A DNA stretch of 64,000 nucleotides from Maniola hyperantus (GCF_902806685.2 NC_048554.1:7440001-7504000); one strand, 5' to 3'. Numbered from the stretch's first letter, positions 34,001-44,329 are shown. Program-made: numbers and translations. Notes: generated by a model from the sequence alone, not told the origin.

Positions 34001-36510
34001 ATCCTATAGATTTTGATTCTCTTGCCTTGACAGACATGACAGACATGACAGACAGACAACTATAATAAGTGATCCTATAAGAATTCTTTTTTTTCTCTGA
34101 ACATACGGAACCCTAAAAATATTTCTTCTAGTAGCGTACCTATCTATATTATTTGAAGTGTTCATAACAATATGTCAACGTAAATTGATGGAAAAGGGCG
34201 CCCTGGACCCTTCAACGTGATATTTCAATGTGATATTCAATATTTTTTCGGAATAAAAAATAATAAAATTCATACTAATGCGAAAGTTTATGATTTGTCT
34301 GTTTAACCGATTTTGTATTGAAAATTGAAAATTTGCTACATAGGCATAGCGTAGGCATCATACTCATTTCACTCACCCAAACTAGATTTCGTGACTCATT
34401 TTACGAGTATGTAGGTACAACTGTATGACCAAACTGGGCTTAAAAAATGTCCACTCGAATTTTACATCGTCATCATGAGTTTAATAAAAGACGCGCTTTT
34501 TCGAGCTTATCTTATAAATCCATCTAATAAGACGTCGTGGCCTTACTTGGATAAAGGAAATTCGTTTTACTCTGGTAGCTGAAATACCTAGACATCTTAT
34601 ATTTTTAAACATATTAGGAAGGTACTTAACCTTACTTATATACTTACTTATGTACTTATAACCTTACTTACTTAACCTAATACGTATACCTACCTTTTTT
34701 TATTCAGATACAAGTTAGCCCGTGACTGCAATCACAGGATTTTAAAAACCTATAAGTACCTATATCCACGCGGACGAAGTTGCAGGCATCGGCTAGTCTA
34801 AATATATAAAAGGAAAAGGTGACTGACTGACTGACTGATCTATCAACGCACAGGTCAAACTACTGGACGGATCAGGCTGAAATTTGGCATGCACATAGCT
34901 ATTATGACGTAGGCATCCGCTAAGAAAGGATTTTTGAAAATTTAACTCCTGAGGGGGTGATATAGGGGTTTGAAATTTGCGTAGTCCACGCGGACAAAGT
35001 CGCGAGCATAAGCTAGTTATAAATAATTTAAAAAGATTATTTGACATAAGTAATAAACATGATTTTAACATGATTTTAATAAGATCTCTTCTTACAAAGA
35101 TAGGACAGTTCACAGTACCTGTGGTTGGGAAAAAATGTAAACAGCGAATCAACAAATCAAAGGGCAGAATTTTGACGATTACGATAACGATGAATACGTT
35201 TTTCTTACACAAACCGGGGGGCTGCTGGTCCAAACACTACGACCTTTTAGATCTCATTTGGCGCTCTAAACCATTACGATTTGATACTACCTATTGTCCT
35301 TGTATTTGTTTCAGTTAAAACAAGTGAAAATCATTTACTTAATAGCGGCCGGCACCGGCATCACACCTATGTTAGGATTAATCAAGTTCATGCTCACTAG
35401 ATCCAACCCAAGATGGTAAGTTCAAAACAATCTAAATATATAAAAGTGAAAGGTGACTGACTGACTGAACTATCAACGCACAGCTCAATCTACTGGACGG
35501 ATCGTGCTGAAATTCTACCTATCTTATTTCAGCGAGCGTGTGCATTTGCTATTCTTTAACAAGACGGAGGAGGATATTCTCTTCAGAGAGCACTTCGAAG
35601 AAATAGCGAAGCAAGACGAGAGGTAAATAGTTACTTCCCTTTGAGTTTTCATTTCCATTGTTTTAGGAACTATGTAGATAGATATCTTATTAGTTACTAC
35701 TAATAACTACATACTAACTACCGTGAAGCCTAGTGGTTAAGACGCCCGGCTATTCGGGAGGCCGGGTGTTCGATCGCAGGCACGCGCCTCTAACTTTTTG
35801 AAACTATGTGCGATTTAAGAAATTAAATATCACTTGCTTTAATAGTGAAGGAAAACATCGCGAGCCAACCTGCATGCCTGAGAGTCCTCCATAATAAGAA
35901 GTCTGCCAATTCGCACTGGCGAGTGTGGTGGATTTTGGCCTAAACTTCTTCTCGTTCTGGAAGGAGATCCGTGCTCAGGAATGGGCCGGTGATCGGTTGA
36001 CCATGATGAAAAGAGCAAATTTTGCACCTTACAACACTGAGGGACTCATTGTACAGTACGCGGCAGAAAATAATGTATATCGACCTTTACAAGGAGATAG
36101 AGGATTTGTAGAGCATTGTCTCTGTCGTTGAGACCGACAAAACGTCATATGACAGAGAGAACGCTCTACAAAACCAAAAAGTCATTCTAAAGGCCGATGT
36201 ACATTATTTTCTGCCGCGTACCATATTGAATTTTTGGTTTGAGTTTTCTTTCTAAACTTATCCTCTAAACTTCTCTTGCAGGTTAAACACAATCCACATA
36301 TTGTCAACCCCCACTTCTTCCTGGACGGGATACGAAGGTCGAATAAAGAGTGAAATTCTTTCCAAAGTGATAACCAACGAATCCGTTTCCAGGGAAGAGA
36401 AACCACATTTTGCATGTGTGTGTGGCCCCACGGAATTCACGCACACCGCTATAGACTTGTTAAAATCGCTCGGTGTTAAAGAGGACTATGTGCACGCTTT
36501 CATAGGATAG
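27858..36510 (+). CDS. Cyb5r4: Cytochrome b5 reductase 4 (NCB5OR), eight exons, 5' end not found
   Basis: A soluble or ER-associated flavohaemoprotein that moves electrons from NAD(P)H through FAD to a cytochrome b5-like haem; in animals it is linked to fatty-acid desaturation and redox defence. Exons are 27858-28004, 29514-29582, 29983-30617, 31767-31983, 32648-32835, 35315-35415, 35533-35622 and 36282-36510, all with GT-AG ends and matching phases (557 residues seen). Domain order is diagnostic: b5 domain with haem motif HPGG and a second axial-His candidate in IHPWVNY, a CS/p23-like domain (from PLRFDWIQ), an FAD domain with RSYTPVG, and an NADH domain with GTGITPM and CGPTEF. The first exon seen begins inside a codon at GNPRNK, so an upstream coding exon is missing. 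Human CYB5R4 is about 521 aa. Introns carry many MITEs and SINEs. Confidence is high for identity, good for boundaries. Confidence 0.93.
28756..29266. mobile_element. 511-bp fold-back MITE in Cyb5r4 intron 1 (family M4)
   Basis: Arms of about 235 bases, 28756-28990 and 29033-29266, are imperfect reverse complements ('agagagagccagcgcgtg', 'aacactgggagga', 'gtttgtttggatcat', 'agaaatcacgtca'). The termini are 'agagagagccagcgcg' and its inverse. The left arm ends in its own small hairpin. Apparent ORFs on both strands are the two arms. A terminal fragment recurs at 42518-42550. Confidence 0.75.
29514..29582 (+). CDS. Cyb5r4: Cyb5r4 visible exon 2
   Basis: Encodes DAWLAIRGRVYNISHYLAYH then PG; the glycine pair of the HPGG haem motif is completed across the intron. 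Acceptor 'tttctttttcag', donor GTATTA. Confidence 0.88.
29671..29858 (-). mobile_element. Helitron-A-like element in Cyb5r4 intron 2
   Basis: CTAG at 29671, then 'gatggccgcgacttcg', ending 'actttcgcatttataataat'. A minus-oriented, internally shortened copy. Confidence 0.55.
29983..30617 (+). CDS. Cyb5r4: Cyb5r4 visible exon 3
   Basis: The largest exon, 211 codons. It completes the b5 domain (PEELMRGAGIDATELFDKIH), continues through a charged linker, and encodes most of the CS/p23-like domain (DWIQTSAKLTISIYTG onward). The donor is GTATGT; reading through gives an in-frame stop 4 codons into the intron. Confidence 0.92.
30659..30880 (-). mobile_element. Helitron-A-like element in Cyb5r4 intron 3
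   Basis: Starts CTAG with 'gacctgctccggcttcgcac', contains 'gattttccgggataaaaag', and ends 'ttcgcattcaaatattataa'. It lies 41 bases after the exon 3 donor. Confidence 0.6.
31767..31983 (+). CDS. Cyb5r4: Cyb5r4 visible exon 4
   Basis: Finishes the CS domain (VIALKAASKVWKNIG) and begins the FAD-binding reductase domain (VERVSHDTTLLAL, PLGYHVRVHHRV). Acceptor 'attttacag', donor GTAAGA, ending in phase 1. Confidence 0.9.
32051..32222 (+). pseudogene. Decayed tandem copy of Cyb5r4 exon 4
   Basis: Repeats 31847-32005, that is, the 3' part of exon 4 plus the first bases of intron 4, about 204 bases downstream. The first 50 or so bases differ at only about one position. The copy then accumulates changes and an in-frame TAG after LLALYT. 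It keeps a donor-like GTATGA but has no acceptor, so it is not usable as an alternative exon. Confidence 0.85.
32402..32540. mobile_element. Fold-back MITE, family M1, in Cyb5r4 intron 4
   Basis: Starts 'agtccgtacaaaatgact' and ends 'gatgagttaaagcg', with paired arms around 'aaaagtacgg'. It ends about 110 bases before exon 5. Confidence 0.65.
32648..32835 (+). CDS. Cyb5r4: Cyb5r4 visible exon 5
   Basis: FAD-binding part of the reductase module. RSYTPVGDHW carries the RxYTP flavin motif, and LSGPYGNFQLQ matches the GPxG segment. The acceptor is 'ttattatcgcag' and the donor is GTGAGA. Confidence 0.9.
32905..33262. mobile_element. Fold-back element split by a SINE, Cyb5r4 intron 5
   Basis: 'cttcgcacattacactgact' with 'cgacacgaatcc' at the left is the approximate reverse complement of 'gtcgcgtcgagtttgtgtaa' with 'tgtgcgaag' at 33228-33260. 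An S1 SINE (32984-33160) lies between the arms. Confidence 0.5.
32984..33160 (+). mobile_element. tRNA-derived SINE, family S1, plus orientation
   Basis: Head 'tggctcaatagctcaacgg' (A box) and B box 'ggttcaaaccctactcg', then 'acaagctttacgcttagttg' and 'catggctaatattatttt'. The same family as 12452, 14709 and 61621. Confidence 0.7.
33511..34120 (+). repeat. R1 repeat in Cyb5r4 intron 5
   Basis: Starts 'aaaaccggcaagtgcgagtc' and ends 'tacggaaccctaaaaa'. It is longer than the 19985 copy because of an internal insertion near 33590-33740. Confidence 0.6.
34121..34690. other. Cyb5r4 intron 5 interior
   Basis: AT-rich, no exon seen. Confidence 0.3.
34700..34796 (+). mobile_element. Helitron 3'-end fragment
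   Basis: 'atccacgcggacgaagttgc' and CTAG at 34793-34796, immediately followed by the TC start of the next element. Confidence 0.55.
34797..35016 (+). mobile_element. Helitron-B-like element, complete
   Basis: Starts 'tctaaatatataaaaggaaa' and ends 'gcgagcataagctag' before T. 220 bp, with gact repeats near the 5' end. Confidence 0.7.
35315..35415 (+). CDS. Cyb5r4: Cyb5r4 visible exon 6
   Basis: Start of the NADH-binding lobe: IIYLIAAGTGITPMLGLIKF, with the GTGxTP phosphate-binding loop. Acceptor 'ttgtttcag', donor GTAAGT, phase 2. Confidence 0.9.
35431..35515 (+). mobile_element. Helitron-B-like element, 3'-truncated
   Basis: Starts 'tctaaatatataaaagtgaa' 15 bases after the exon 6 donor and breaks off after 'ggatcgtgctgaaatt', just before the exon 7 acceptor. 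It therefore fills most of this short intron. Confidence 0.65.
35533..35622 (+). CDS. Cyb5r4: Cyb5r4 visible exon 7
   Basis: Encodes ERVHLLFFNKTEEDILFREH, a reductase NAD-lobe strand-helix unit. Acceptor 'tcttatttcag', donor GTAAAT. Confidence 0.88.
35719..36010 (+). mobile_element. tRNA-derived SINE, family S2, in Cyb5r4 intron 7
   Basis: Head 'gaagcctagtggttaagacg' and B-box region 'gggtgttcgatcgc', then 'aatatcacttgctttaatag', 'tgaaggaaaacatcgcgagc' and the 'gatcggttgaccatgatga' end. Confidence 0.7.
36051..36222. mobile_element. Fold-back MITE, family M2, in Cyb5r4 intron 7
   Basis: Starts 'gtacagtacgcggcagaaaa' and ends 'ctgccgcgtac'. The centre is 'tctctgtcgttgagaccgac'. It ends about 60 bases before the last exon. 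Confidence 0.7.
36282..36510 (+). CDS. Cyb5r4: Cyb5r4 last coding exon
   Basis: Finishes the NADH lobe, including CVCGPTEFTHTAIDLLKSLG, the CGPxxF nicotinamide motif, and ends EDYVHAFIG with TAG at 36508-36510. Confidence 0.93.
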
Positions 36511-36524
36511 ACTGAATTTAAAAA

Positions 36525-36530
36525 TTAATA
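36525..36530 (+). terminator. Cyb5r4 polyadenylation signal
   Basis: AATAAA 15 bases after the stop codon. The nearest canonical hexamer, implying a very short 3' UTR. Confidence 0.6.
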
Positions 36531-36707
36531 AATGCTAAATCTACAATCAGAAACTATTCACAAACGTAGGCATATTGTATCTATAACCATCTACCGTCAC
36601 ACAGTTGTGTAATTATTAACATCTTTTAGATGTTTTTTTAAAATTAAACAAAAGCTATTATAATTTTGACCAATTTTGAATGACAAAATCTAAATAATGC
36701 ATAGAAT

Positions 36708-36921
36708 CAGTACTCTTATTATAACGCGAAAGTGTGTTTGTTTGTTGGTTTGTCCTTCAATCACGTCGCAACGGTGCAACGGATTCACGTGATTTTTTGC
36801 ATGGGTATAGATAGAAGACTTGGAGAGTGACATAGACTTTTTATCCCGGAAAATCAAAGAGTTCCCACGGGATTTTTTAAAAACCTGATTCCACACGGAC
36901 GAAGTCGCGGGCTTCAGCTAG
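36708..36921 (+). mobile_element. Helitron-A-like element
   Basis: From 'cttattataacgcgaaagtg' through 'caatcacgtcgcaacggtgc' to 'cacggacgaagtcgcgggct', ending CTAG at 36918-36921 before T. Confidence 0.7.
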
Positions 36922-37021
36922 TAATGAATAATTTTTACATGATGCCATAATATTTTAAGAAGGTAAGATGAGATGCTGGGTTCAATAAGTTTTGCACGCC
37001 ATGCTTGGCACGATATGTGAT

Positions 37022-37180
37022 TACAATACGCGGCCGAAAGTAATGTACATCGACCTTTAGAAGGAGATAGCAGATTTGTAGAGCCCTTGTCGTTGAGACC
37101 GACAAAACGTCATATAGGTACGAGTGACCGAGACAACGCTCTACAAATCCGAAATGTCATTCTAAAGGCCGCGTACTGTA
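37022..37180. mobile_element. Fold-back MITE, family M2
   Basis: Starts 'tacaatacgcggccgaaagt' and ends 'ctaaaggccgcgtactgta'. The right arm lacks the 'gatgtacatt' segment, so the arms are unequal. Confidence 0.7.
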
Positions 37181-37194
37181 CCTAATTTAAAGAC

Positions 37195-38500
37195 CGCATG
37201 TTATAGGTATACATGTACCATATTCAAACAAAATAAATGATTATGATGATGGTAAAACGGTCGCGAAAACTACCAAGTCAGTAATGATTGCATTTTTCTG
37301 TACCGAAAATTGGAATGCATCACGAGTCGGCTGCATCAGTACCTTTCCTGCCGTCCTACGCATCGCAGTGGCGCGTTATATGCGGCTGACTCGTGTCAAA
37401 GTTCCTACTGAAAAATGCGTTACGCGTTGAAAGCGCTGGGGAGCGCGCTACTAGGGCTACTTCTCTTAAATCACGGAACAAACTATTTTGTGCTATGTAA
37501 ATACTATGAGATACTACTATGAGTTTTATTTTTAGGTTGCAACTTATCTTAGCGCTGATGATGATTCAGTAATTGAGAATTTGTATAAGTAGTTTTTATT
37601 ATTACTACCTAAAGACACTAAAGTGCACGTATGTAAATATTTTGTAAGTTTGGTCTAGAATCTAATTCATAGAGTACTTAATTGAATGTACAAAAATATA
37701 GATATGTAATTTAGTTTTTAATTTTTATCTAATTTAATGTTAAGATTAAAAACGTCACCTAACTAGAACCATTGAAAATTTAATTAAAACGGTCCATATG
37801 TAAACTGTAAAAAAGATACCCTTACTTTTTGCCTAAAATTCACAATCTTTTTATAACCTAGACATACCTATTCGTGTGTATATAGGTTATCTTAAACAAT
37901 TAGGTATTATGCGTACAAAATGACTTCTCACGCACCATTTTAACTTTGTGTCAATGAGGAAGTTTCCAGGCAACATTCGATAAAATTTTCAGATGGCGCT
38001 GAATACTACCACTACTAAAGATGAAAAATACATAATACCTATATCGATATGATCTATGCTATGATCTTTATTTTCATCTTTATCGTGAATTTTCACCAAA
38101 AAAACCAACAAAATACATCATCAATATCAATATCATCAATACTTATAATAAAACTGTAACAGGTCAAATTCTGTACATTGAAGATATTTTGAAAATTTTT
38201 TTTCGAGGTCACTCTATAATCGATACTGAACCCAAAACTGTTATTTTTTTCATTTTTGTCTGTCTGTCTGTCTGTATCACGGCCGCGCATCACGCTGAAA
38301 CTACTGAATGGATTCCAATGAAACTTGGTACGATTTGAGGTCATACTATGAGGAAGAATATAGGATACTTTTTATCCCGAAATTCAGCATGGTTCCCGTA
38401 GGAGAGGGGATGAAAGTTAAAATGTATACTGAGTTGTAATTCATTAACGCGTAGTCCGATTTCATTCATTCTTTTTTTGTTAGAAAGGGGATATTTTAAA
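37195..38500. other. Intergenic, no gene seen
   Basis: Contains a fold-back at about 37287-37430 ('gagtcggctgcat' against 'atgcggctgactc') and an M1 fragment at 37915-37955. A tgtctgtc-containing old repeat lies at about 38150-38420. Confidence 0.4.
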
Positions 38501-38659
38501 GATTTTTCCGTAAATATTTCAAGGTCATCGGTTTTTAACCGACTGTCAAAAAGGAGGTGGTTCTTTTTTCTACATCGATTTTTTCGAGGTTTCTGGACCG
38601 ATTTGCAATTTTTTTTTTTAAATCAACAAAAAAGTTTTCGTGGTGGTCACATAAAAAAT

Positions 38660-39170
38660 TCTGGATTCAACTCCTTAATCCTGATGCTGCAGGGTTACTG
38701 CCCGCCTGAGTTATCAAGATTCAGGAAGTGTTCATTGTGAATTCATATTGTAGGTACCAAGCAACGACTTTATTCTCAGACTTCAAGTCCCAACTCCTCA
38801 ACCCTGATGATGTAGGGTACAGCACTCCTAAACTATAATGTTTCAGGAACTGCGGATGATGCAAAATGATTTTAGGTACCAAGCATAGGCTACATCATTG
38901 AACTTCGAATCCTAACTCCTCAATCCTGATGCTGCAAAGTACTAAAGTCCTAAATCGTGGGGATTTTAGAATTTCTGATAGTGAATTGATATTTTAGGTA
39001 TCAAGCAATGGCTTCACGATGACACTCCCAGTCCGAAATACTCTAACCTGATGATGCAGGGTACAGCACTCCTAAACCATAAAGATTCAGGAACTGTTCC
39101 TGGTGAAATAATATTGTAAATGCCAAGCATAGACTATGTTATTGAATTCCAAGTCTCAACTCTTCAATCA
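38660..39170. repeat. Tandem array, about 122-bp period, degenerate
   Basis: The landmark 'aactcctcaa(t/c)cctgatg' recurs at 38669, 38792, 38914, about 39037 and 39158, spacings 121-123. Units also share 'taggtaccaagcat' and 'attcaggaactg'. The units are clearly diverged, so this is an old satellite-like array. It sits next to an old repeat ('ccgactgtcaaaaaggagg', 38541). Confidence 0.8.
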
Positions 39171-39171
39171 T

Positions 39172-39400
39172 CATCAGCCTGCGGACGTCCACTGTTGGAC
39201 ATAGGCCTTCCCTAAAGAGCGCCACCACACCCGGTCTTCAGCCTTCCTCGTCCAGCAACTTCCCGCCAGCCTCTTTATATCGTCGGTCCATCGTGCTGGA
39301 GGGCGTCCCACACTATGCTTGCCTACCTACGCGGTCTCCTCTCAAGGACTTTCCGGCTCCAACGGCCATCACCTCTACGACAGGCATGACCTGCCTTCTT
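39172..39400 (-). mobile_element. RTE-type LINE C-terminal fragment
   Basis: The minus strand reads GRPPARWTDDIKRLAGSCW then WWRSLGKAYVQQWTSAG and a stop, followed by the (tga)n-type end at 39170. 5'-truncated, with the frame still open. Confidence 0.75.
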
Positions 39401-39480
39401 TTATCCCGGAAAATAAAAGAGTTCCCATGGGCTTTTGAAAACCTACATCCACGCGGACGAAGTCGCAGGCATCAGCTAGT
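39400..39480 (+). mobile_element. Helitron-A 3'-end fragment
   Basis: 'ttatcccggaaaataaaaga', 'cacgcggacgaagtcgcagg', ending CTAG before T at 39480. Confidence 0.55.
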
Positions 39481-39947
39481 TAAACAATAAACATGAAACA
39501 TTGGACATGTTTGACAGATCGTCAATTATGTGGCGAATTGTTCGTGTTTTGTTGACTTTTTCCACTTTTTCACATATTATTCGCGACAGGTCGACATGGC
39601 AATTTCGAATATCGAATATTCTCATTTTGAAAATCAAATAAATGAACTTTCAACTCAACACTTGAACTTGATTTGAATTGTGAAAGTGAATTAATTATTC
39701 ATGTGGTCCTCTCCAAAAAATTATATGACAATGCCAAAACAGAGTGTTCAACGTGTTTTATGTAGGAAAATGTTTCTGCAGTGTAAACTCACGGTATACC
39801 TACTTAGTGGGCAACAAGTATATGAACAAAAATAATGCTGAATAATGGTGATATTGCAAAGATGCGCGATATAAGATAAACCTGGCGTGAGTAACGCTAT
39901 TCGATAATGATGCAATCATCAGTTATTATCCTTAATCCAAGAATATT

Positions 39948-40150
39948 AGGCTAAGATCTATGGAACACCCTTACTTAAAGTTAAAAAGGCGGAAATCTTA
40001 CTTGTTTTAACTGTCGTCCGAGCAAAGTCAAAGCTCCTTCTTAAGCTGAGATCTATAGTGTGACTTTGACTTTGCTCAGAGTTAAGTTTAAATTAAAACG
40101 TAACAGATTTATGTTAGAGATATAAAAAATATATATTATGTTCTATTAAA
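39948..40150. mobile_element. MITE family M3, rearranged copy
   Basis: Contains two M3 terminal words, 'ggctaagatctatgg' (39948) and 'gctgagatctatagtgtgac' (40046), plus 'aacagatttatgttagag'. Probably one copy inserted into or beside another. Confidence 0.5.
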
Positions 40151-40325
40151 TGTTAACTTAATAAATGTCCTTAAACTAGAACATAAAATCAAAGTGTGAT
40201 AATAAAATAGTTTACTATAGATAAAAGAGAACAAAAATATGATAAATTATAAGCATATTCCATTTTTATAGTACTCGTAAATGTATCACAAAGCGTGAGG
40301 CATGGCACCAGCACAGCAACATAAA

Positions 40326-40570
40326 GGCTGAGATTTATAGAGCTACTTTGTTTTTACACAGACTGGGTTAAAACGAGACAGATTTATGTCAGGAGCCATC
40401 TAACTCTGTCTAAGTAAAGTCAAAGATCAATAGAGCATTGACAGACTGCTCAGACTTTACTTAGAGTTAAAAAGAGCGCATGCAGGCATGTGTCTGAAAT
40501 AATTGCGTCTCGCTTTAACAGTGTCTTTAATCTGAGTAAAGTCTAAAATATGCTCTATAGATCTCAGCCT
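40326..40570. mobile_element. Fold-back MITE, family M3
   Basis: Starts 'ggctgagatttatagagct' and ends 'gctctatagatctcagcc', exact or near-exact inverse termini. Confidence 0.65.
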
Positions 40571-40913
40571 GACACAGAACGCAACTACGATTTTAAGACG
40601 CAGACCAGTCGGAAGTATGCACACGTTCCTACTGTTTCTTGTAAGAGATTCTAAGGCTATTACAATGCGAATGTGCGATCTTCGCAAGTTTGCGCGAATT
40701 TTACATTACGAGCGCAATCAGACATACTGATCTTGAATAGATGTCCTAATTGGCATTCGCGTTCTATCATCAGGCGCGAGCACGCGATGGTCGCATCGCG
40801 TGCTTATCCGCGCGATGATCGCGTAATCGCGTTGTATTATAACGACGCCTACGAGCAGAAATTGTATCTGATACCGTCGCGCCTCGCTGCCTTCACGCAT
40901 TACTGTCCAAGCC

Positions 40914-41217
40914 TTAAACTGGGTATTCACTAAGTATGTTTGCTCATACATTTAATATGACGTACACACTATTCTGCTTCTCGTATCTGTAATTGCTTGA
41001 AAAGGACGTGTGACGTTGCACTTGTCTCCCTTATCTCAGTGGTTGCACGTGTTTGCAACATAGTGGATCATCATCATCATCATGATCAACCCATAGTCAG
41101 CCCACTACTGAGCACGGATCTCCTCTCAGAACGAGAAGGCCATAGTCTGCCACGCTGGCCTAGTGCAGATTGGCAGAATAGGGGATAGACGACATAGTGG
41201 GTACCCAGCTTTAAATT
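40914..41217. mobile_element. TIR element containing a partial SINE
   Basis: 'cttaaactgggtattcacta' at 40914 is the inverse of 'catagtgggtacccagcttt' at about 41190-41215. An S2 SINE fragment in minus orientation (about 41068-41186) sits inside. A CpG-rich stretch just left (40770-40890) may belong to a related element. Confidence 0.5.
41068..41186 (-). mobile_element. SINE S2 fragment
   Basis: 'catcatgatcaacccatagt', 'ctactgagcacggatctcct' and 'agtctgccacgctggcctag' are the reverse of the S2 3' half. Confidence 0.6.
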
Positions 41218-43980
41218 GTAAAAACATTGCTTACCTAAGTACGTTGTTGTGGTGTTTGTGTCGCTAGACATACAATCTGGCACGACGATTGGCCAAGCAT
41301 AGTGCGGTTCGAGCAGTGCGCAACTAAAGAAGTTACTAACCTATTAAAAATTCTTAAGTACCTACGTAGCGCGATCTTCGTACCGAATAAGTAAATGATA
41401 AGTATACGACTCGGAATACCTTTCTGTGACATCACGGAACACCACAACACAGTAATGTGTTTGCGGCTTTAATTTTAGTTCAGTGTTTAGAAACTCATTG
41501 AATTAACTTAAATCACTCTAGAAGTTACTTACTATTTGGAAAATCCATCCACATAATATTTTTATCTAAGTATGTATGTACCTATTTCTAAATTATTTTT
41601 GTAAATCTTACACTGTTAAGAAATAGTTTTTGATGAGGTTAAATTGCTTTCTAATTCTGCAGAGAAAGGGATTGGTTCGTCTTACAGATTTAATTTACGT
41701 TAAGATTTTGTATAGTGCACCTCGACACGAAAATTTATGTACATAATGAGTACCAGTAATTGTTACAGTAATTGTTTCCTAATAATTTCCCGTGCACCCA
41801 TAGACAATAGAATATGTCTCGGGTACCAGATTTTTTATTTATTTAGGTATTATTTAGTGATACTTAATTTTTAAAATGTTATCGTTTTTATATCTTTAAA
41901 TAGTTACTAAACGTTTTATTTATAACTCCCGTGTACAGGGCACTAGATTTTTTTTAAATATTTGTGATAAAAGTTACCAAGAGGTACCAATGCGCAATGG
42001 TGCTAATTTGGTTGAACATTAGACCAACAGATCTACATGTGCTACAGATCCTTCACAAGTATTCCGTTGCAGAAAATATATAAATACTTAAGCACTGGTT
42101 TGTGTACAACCAATTAGCGCAAAATCTCAATAACTAACGTCGACGAAATACGTGAGTAAAGCCGTTTTATCATAAATGTATAATGGACATCGCTCACGAT
42201 AGTCTAAACGCTAAAATTTCAATTATTATTTATTAATTCTTAGAGGCATTTTATTTACAAATTTATCATTACGATGTAAATAGCTATTACTTAATAATGT
42301 TAAAAGTGCCTACATTCCAGGTGAAATTGAACTAATTAAATTGGTTTTCGTATTGAGTTGTGAATTGTAACATAACAATAAATTATATAATGATATTGTA
42401 CATTCTGATGTTTTATTCTTTATACCTTTTAATCGCCTCGTGGGGGTTTACGGCTGTGTCATTCTCCAAAATATGACATAGGTATCTATATCTCTTATAT
42501 TACTTTTCGCCCTTCTAGAGAGAGAGCCAGCGCGTACCAGACCTTCGTTATTTTATGACCTAGACCTCTTCATTCCTTTTTTACAGCATGAAGTCGATAT
42601 AGCTATAGACTATAGTAGTCAAGCACAAACTAGTCTTGCAATTAAGAAAAATATGTAGGTACATGATTTATTGTGCAGCCAGAAACCAGAATACCATAAA
42701 TACAGCAAATCGCAACAATTGCGATTGTAGGCACCTATGTGAAAATTACAACTTTCGTACTACGAATGTAAAAGGTCAACGAAGCTTAAAAATATAGAGC
42801 TCGTTTCGTCTAGTTGAACTCAATAATCTATGTAGTAATTAACGTAGGTATATAAAACATGCGTTTATTAACACATACGTATATGGATTCGATGGTTGTA
42901 CAAATAAAACGATGAAATCATATGGAACATTAGTTATATTACAACAAAACTATATATTACAAAATCCATCAAAGTAAATGCTTGCTGTCCACATCCTTTA
43001 GCACCTTTGGTACCACTGAACTATACAATCAAAATAACCACGTATCACAAAAAAAGCTTAACAGTTTTAAGCGAAAGTAAAGAAAAATGCAGAGGAGGTT
43101 GCCGTATTTTGAGTGTGTGTAAAAATTATACTAAAGGTTAAGCACACGAAACGTTGTGACGCTGTGTGATATACAACGTTAATTTTAGTTGTAAAAACCG
43201 AAACACGGGTCGAATATTTTTACATGAAGAATATAGTGTTTTTTAACTGGGACAGTACGGGGAGATCCAAGACCATAGGAAATATAGGGAAACTGTCTTA
43301 GAGCTCTTTTATTTTGTGAAAACAATTTTGGCAGTAAATTTTTGGGCCAAGGGTGAGTTGTCCACAAAAATCAATGAAATTGACTTAACATTTTATTTAA
43401 TGCCGATCAACACAGTTTCGTGTAAGGATTATTTCATTGTACCGAAAGGAAAAAAATTGGGATAGTTTCCCTGTATGGTTTTGGTGTTTTTTTATTATAT
43501 TGTAAAAAAAATCATTAATAAATTATAATGCAGATGCAGCCTTCCCATGTATATTAAGGTGAGAGTCCACATTATGTTACATGTTTTAAAACTTATTGCA
43601 TAACAAAATTACAACATGGTGTCCACACACTACTAAACTCATGTTTTATAACATGTTATATAGTCTGAACCTGCCCTTAGGTACAACACAAAGTTAACTA
43701 TGGGTTTTATAACTATCTGAGGTAACACTCATGTGACTCATGAAACCAAAAGAAAAATATCTAGTGCAGATCTACCTATTGTTACAGTAAAATCGATAGG
43801 GTAAAGAGGTACTAATAAGACTATATAAACTAAAAACTCAAATAAAATTACTTTCTTATGTAGGTACCACATCCAACAATCTAACATTAACTATATTCAT
43901 AGCTTAAACAACCCTGTCTAGATAGACTGTCGAAGTATAATTAATTTAAGTTGCAGACTAACTACTAAGTTGTGGTGTCA
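41218..43980. other. Intergenic, no gene seen
   Basis: AT-rich. It carries an M4 terminal fragment (42518-42550) and a possible fold-back at about 43558-43680 ('gagagtccacattatg'). No coding exon is supported. Confidence 0.4.
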
Positions 43981-43994
43981 TAACGCACTGCAGG

Positions 43995-44308
43995 ACCTCA
44001 CCGGCCATCCTGACGTTCACTGACAATGGGGATCCAGAGGCAAAACTCATCTCAGAGGGCGCCACAAGAGGTCCAGCCCAAATAAATTGTATGTACTACT
44101 ATGTAGGTTGTAATATTTTATGTAATAAGTAGGTATATTATGTCACTAACATAACAATAAATTAACCCTTCTATTACAGTAAACAGCCCAAGATTTTAAC
44201 TGACATGTTTACCGGCCAATCTCCTGTGTCTCCTTCAAGCTACTTGAGACTGGCAAAGGGCAAAGTGAATTGTGCTGACATAGCACTGAAAAAAGCCATA
44301 TATTAAGA
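43995..44308 (+). other. Possible two-exon transcript, unknown product
   Basis: A clean 87-base intron is visible: donor GTATGT at 44090 and acceptor 'cttctattacag' ending near 44180. Joined, one frame reads RHKRSSPNKFKQPKILTDMF and runs on through SPSSYLRLAKGK to KKAIY and a stop at about 44308. The 5' side of that frame meets a stop about 20 codons before the junction. An AATAAA lies near 44411. I do not recognise the protein; it may be a decayed gene remnant or a short lineage-specific transcript. Confidence 0.25.
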
Positions 44309-44329
44309 AAAGAAGAAGGCTCTTTTGGC

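Noticed and set aside
35719..36010. tRNA gene at the head of this segment
   Set aside because: Belongs to SINE family S2, repeated at 26387, 41068 and 50381.
40673..40951. Overlapping ORFs in a CpG-rich stretch
   Set aside because: Open frames on both strands follow from the CpG-rich composition next to a TIR element; no domain or splice context.
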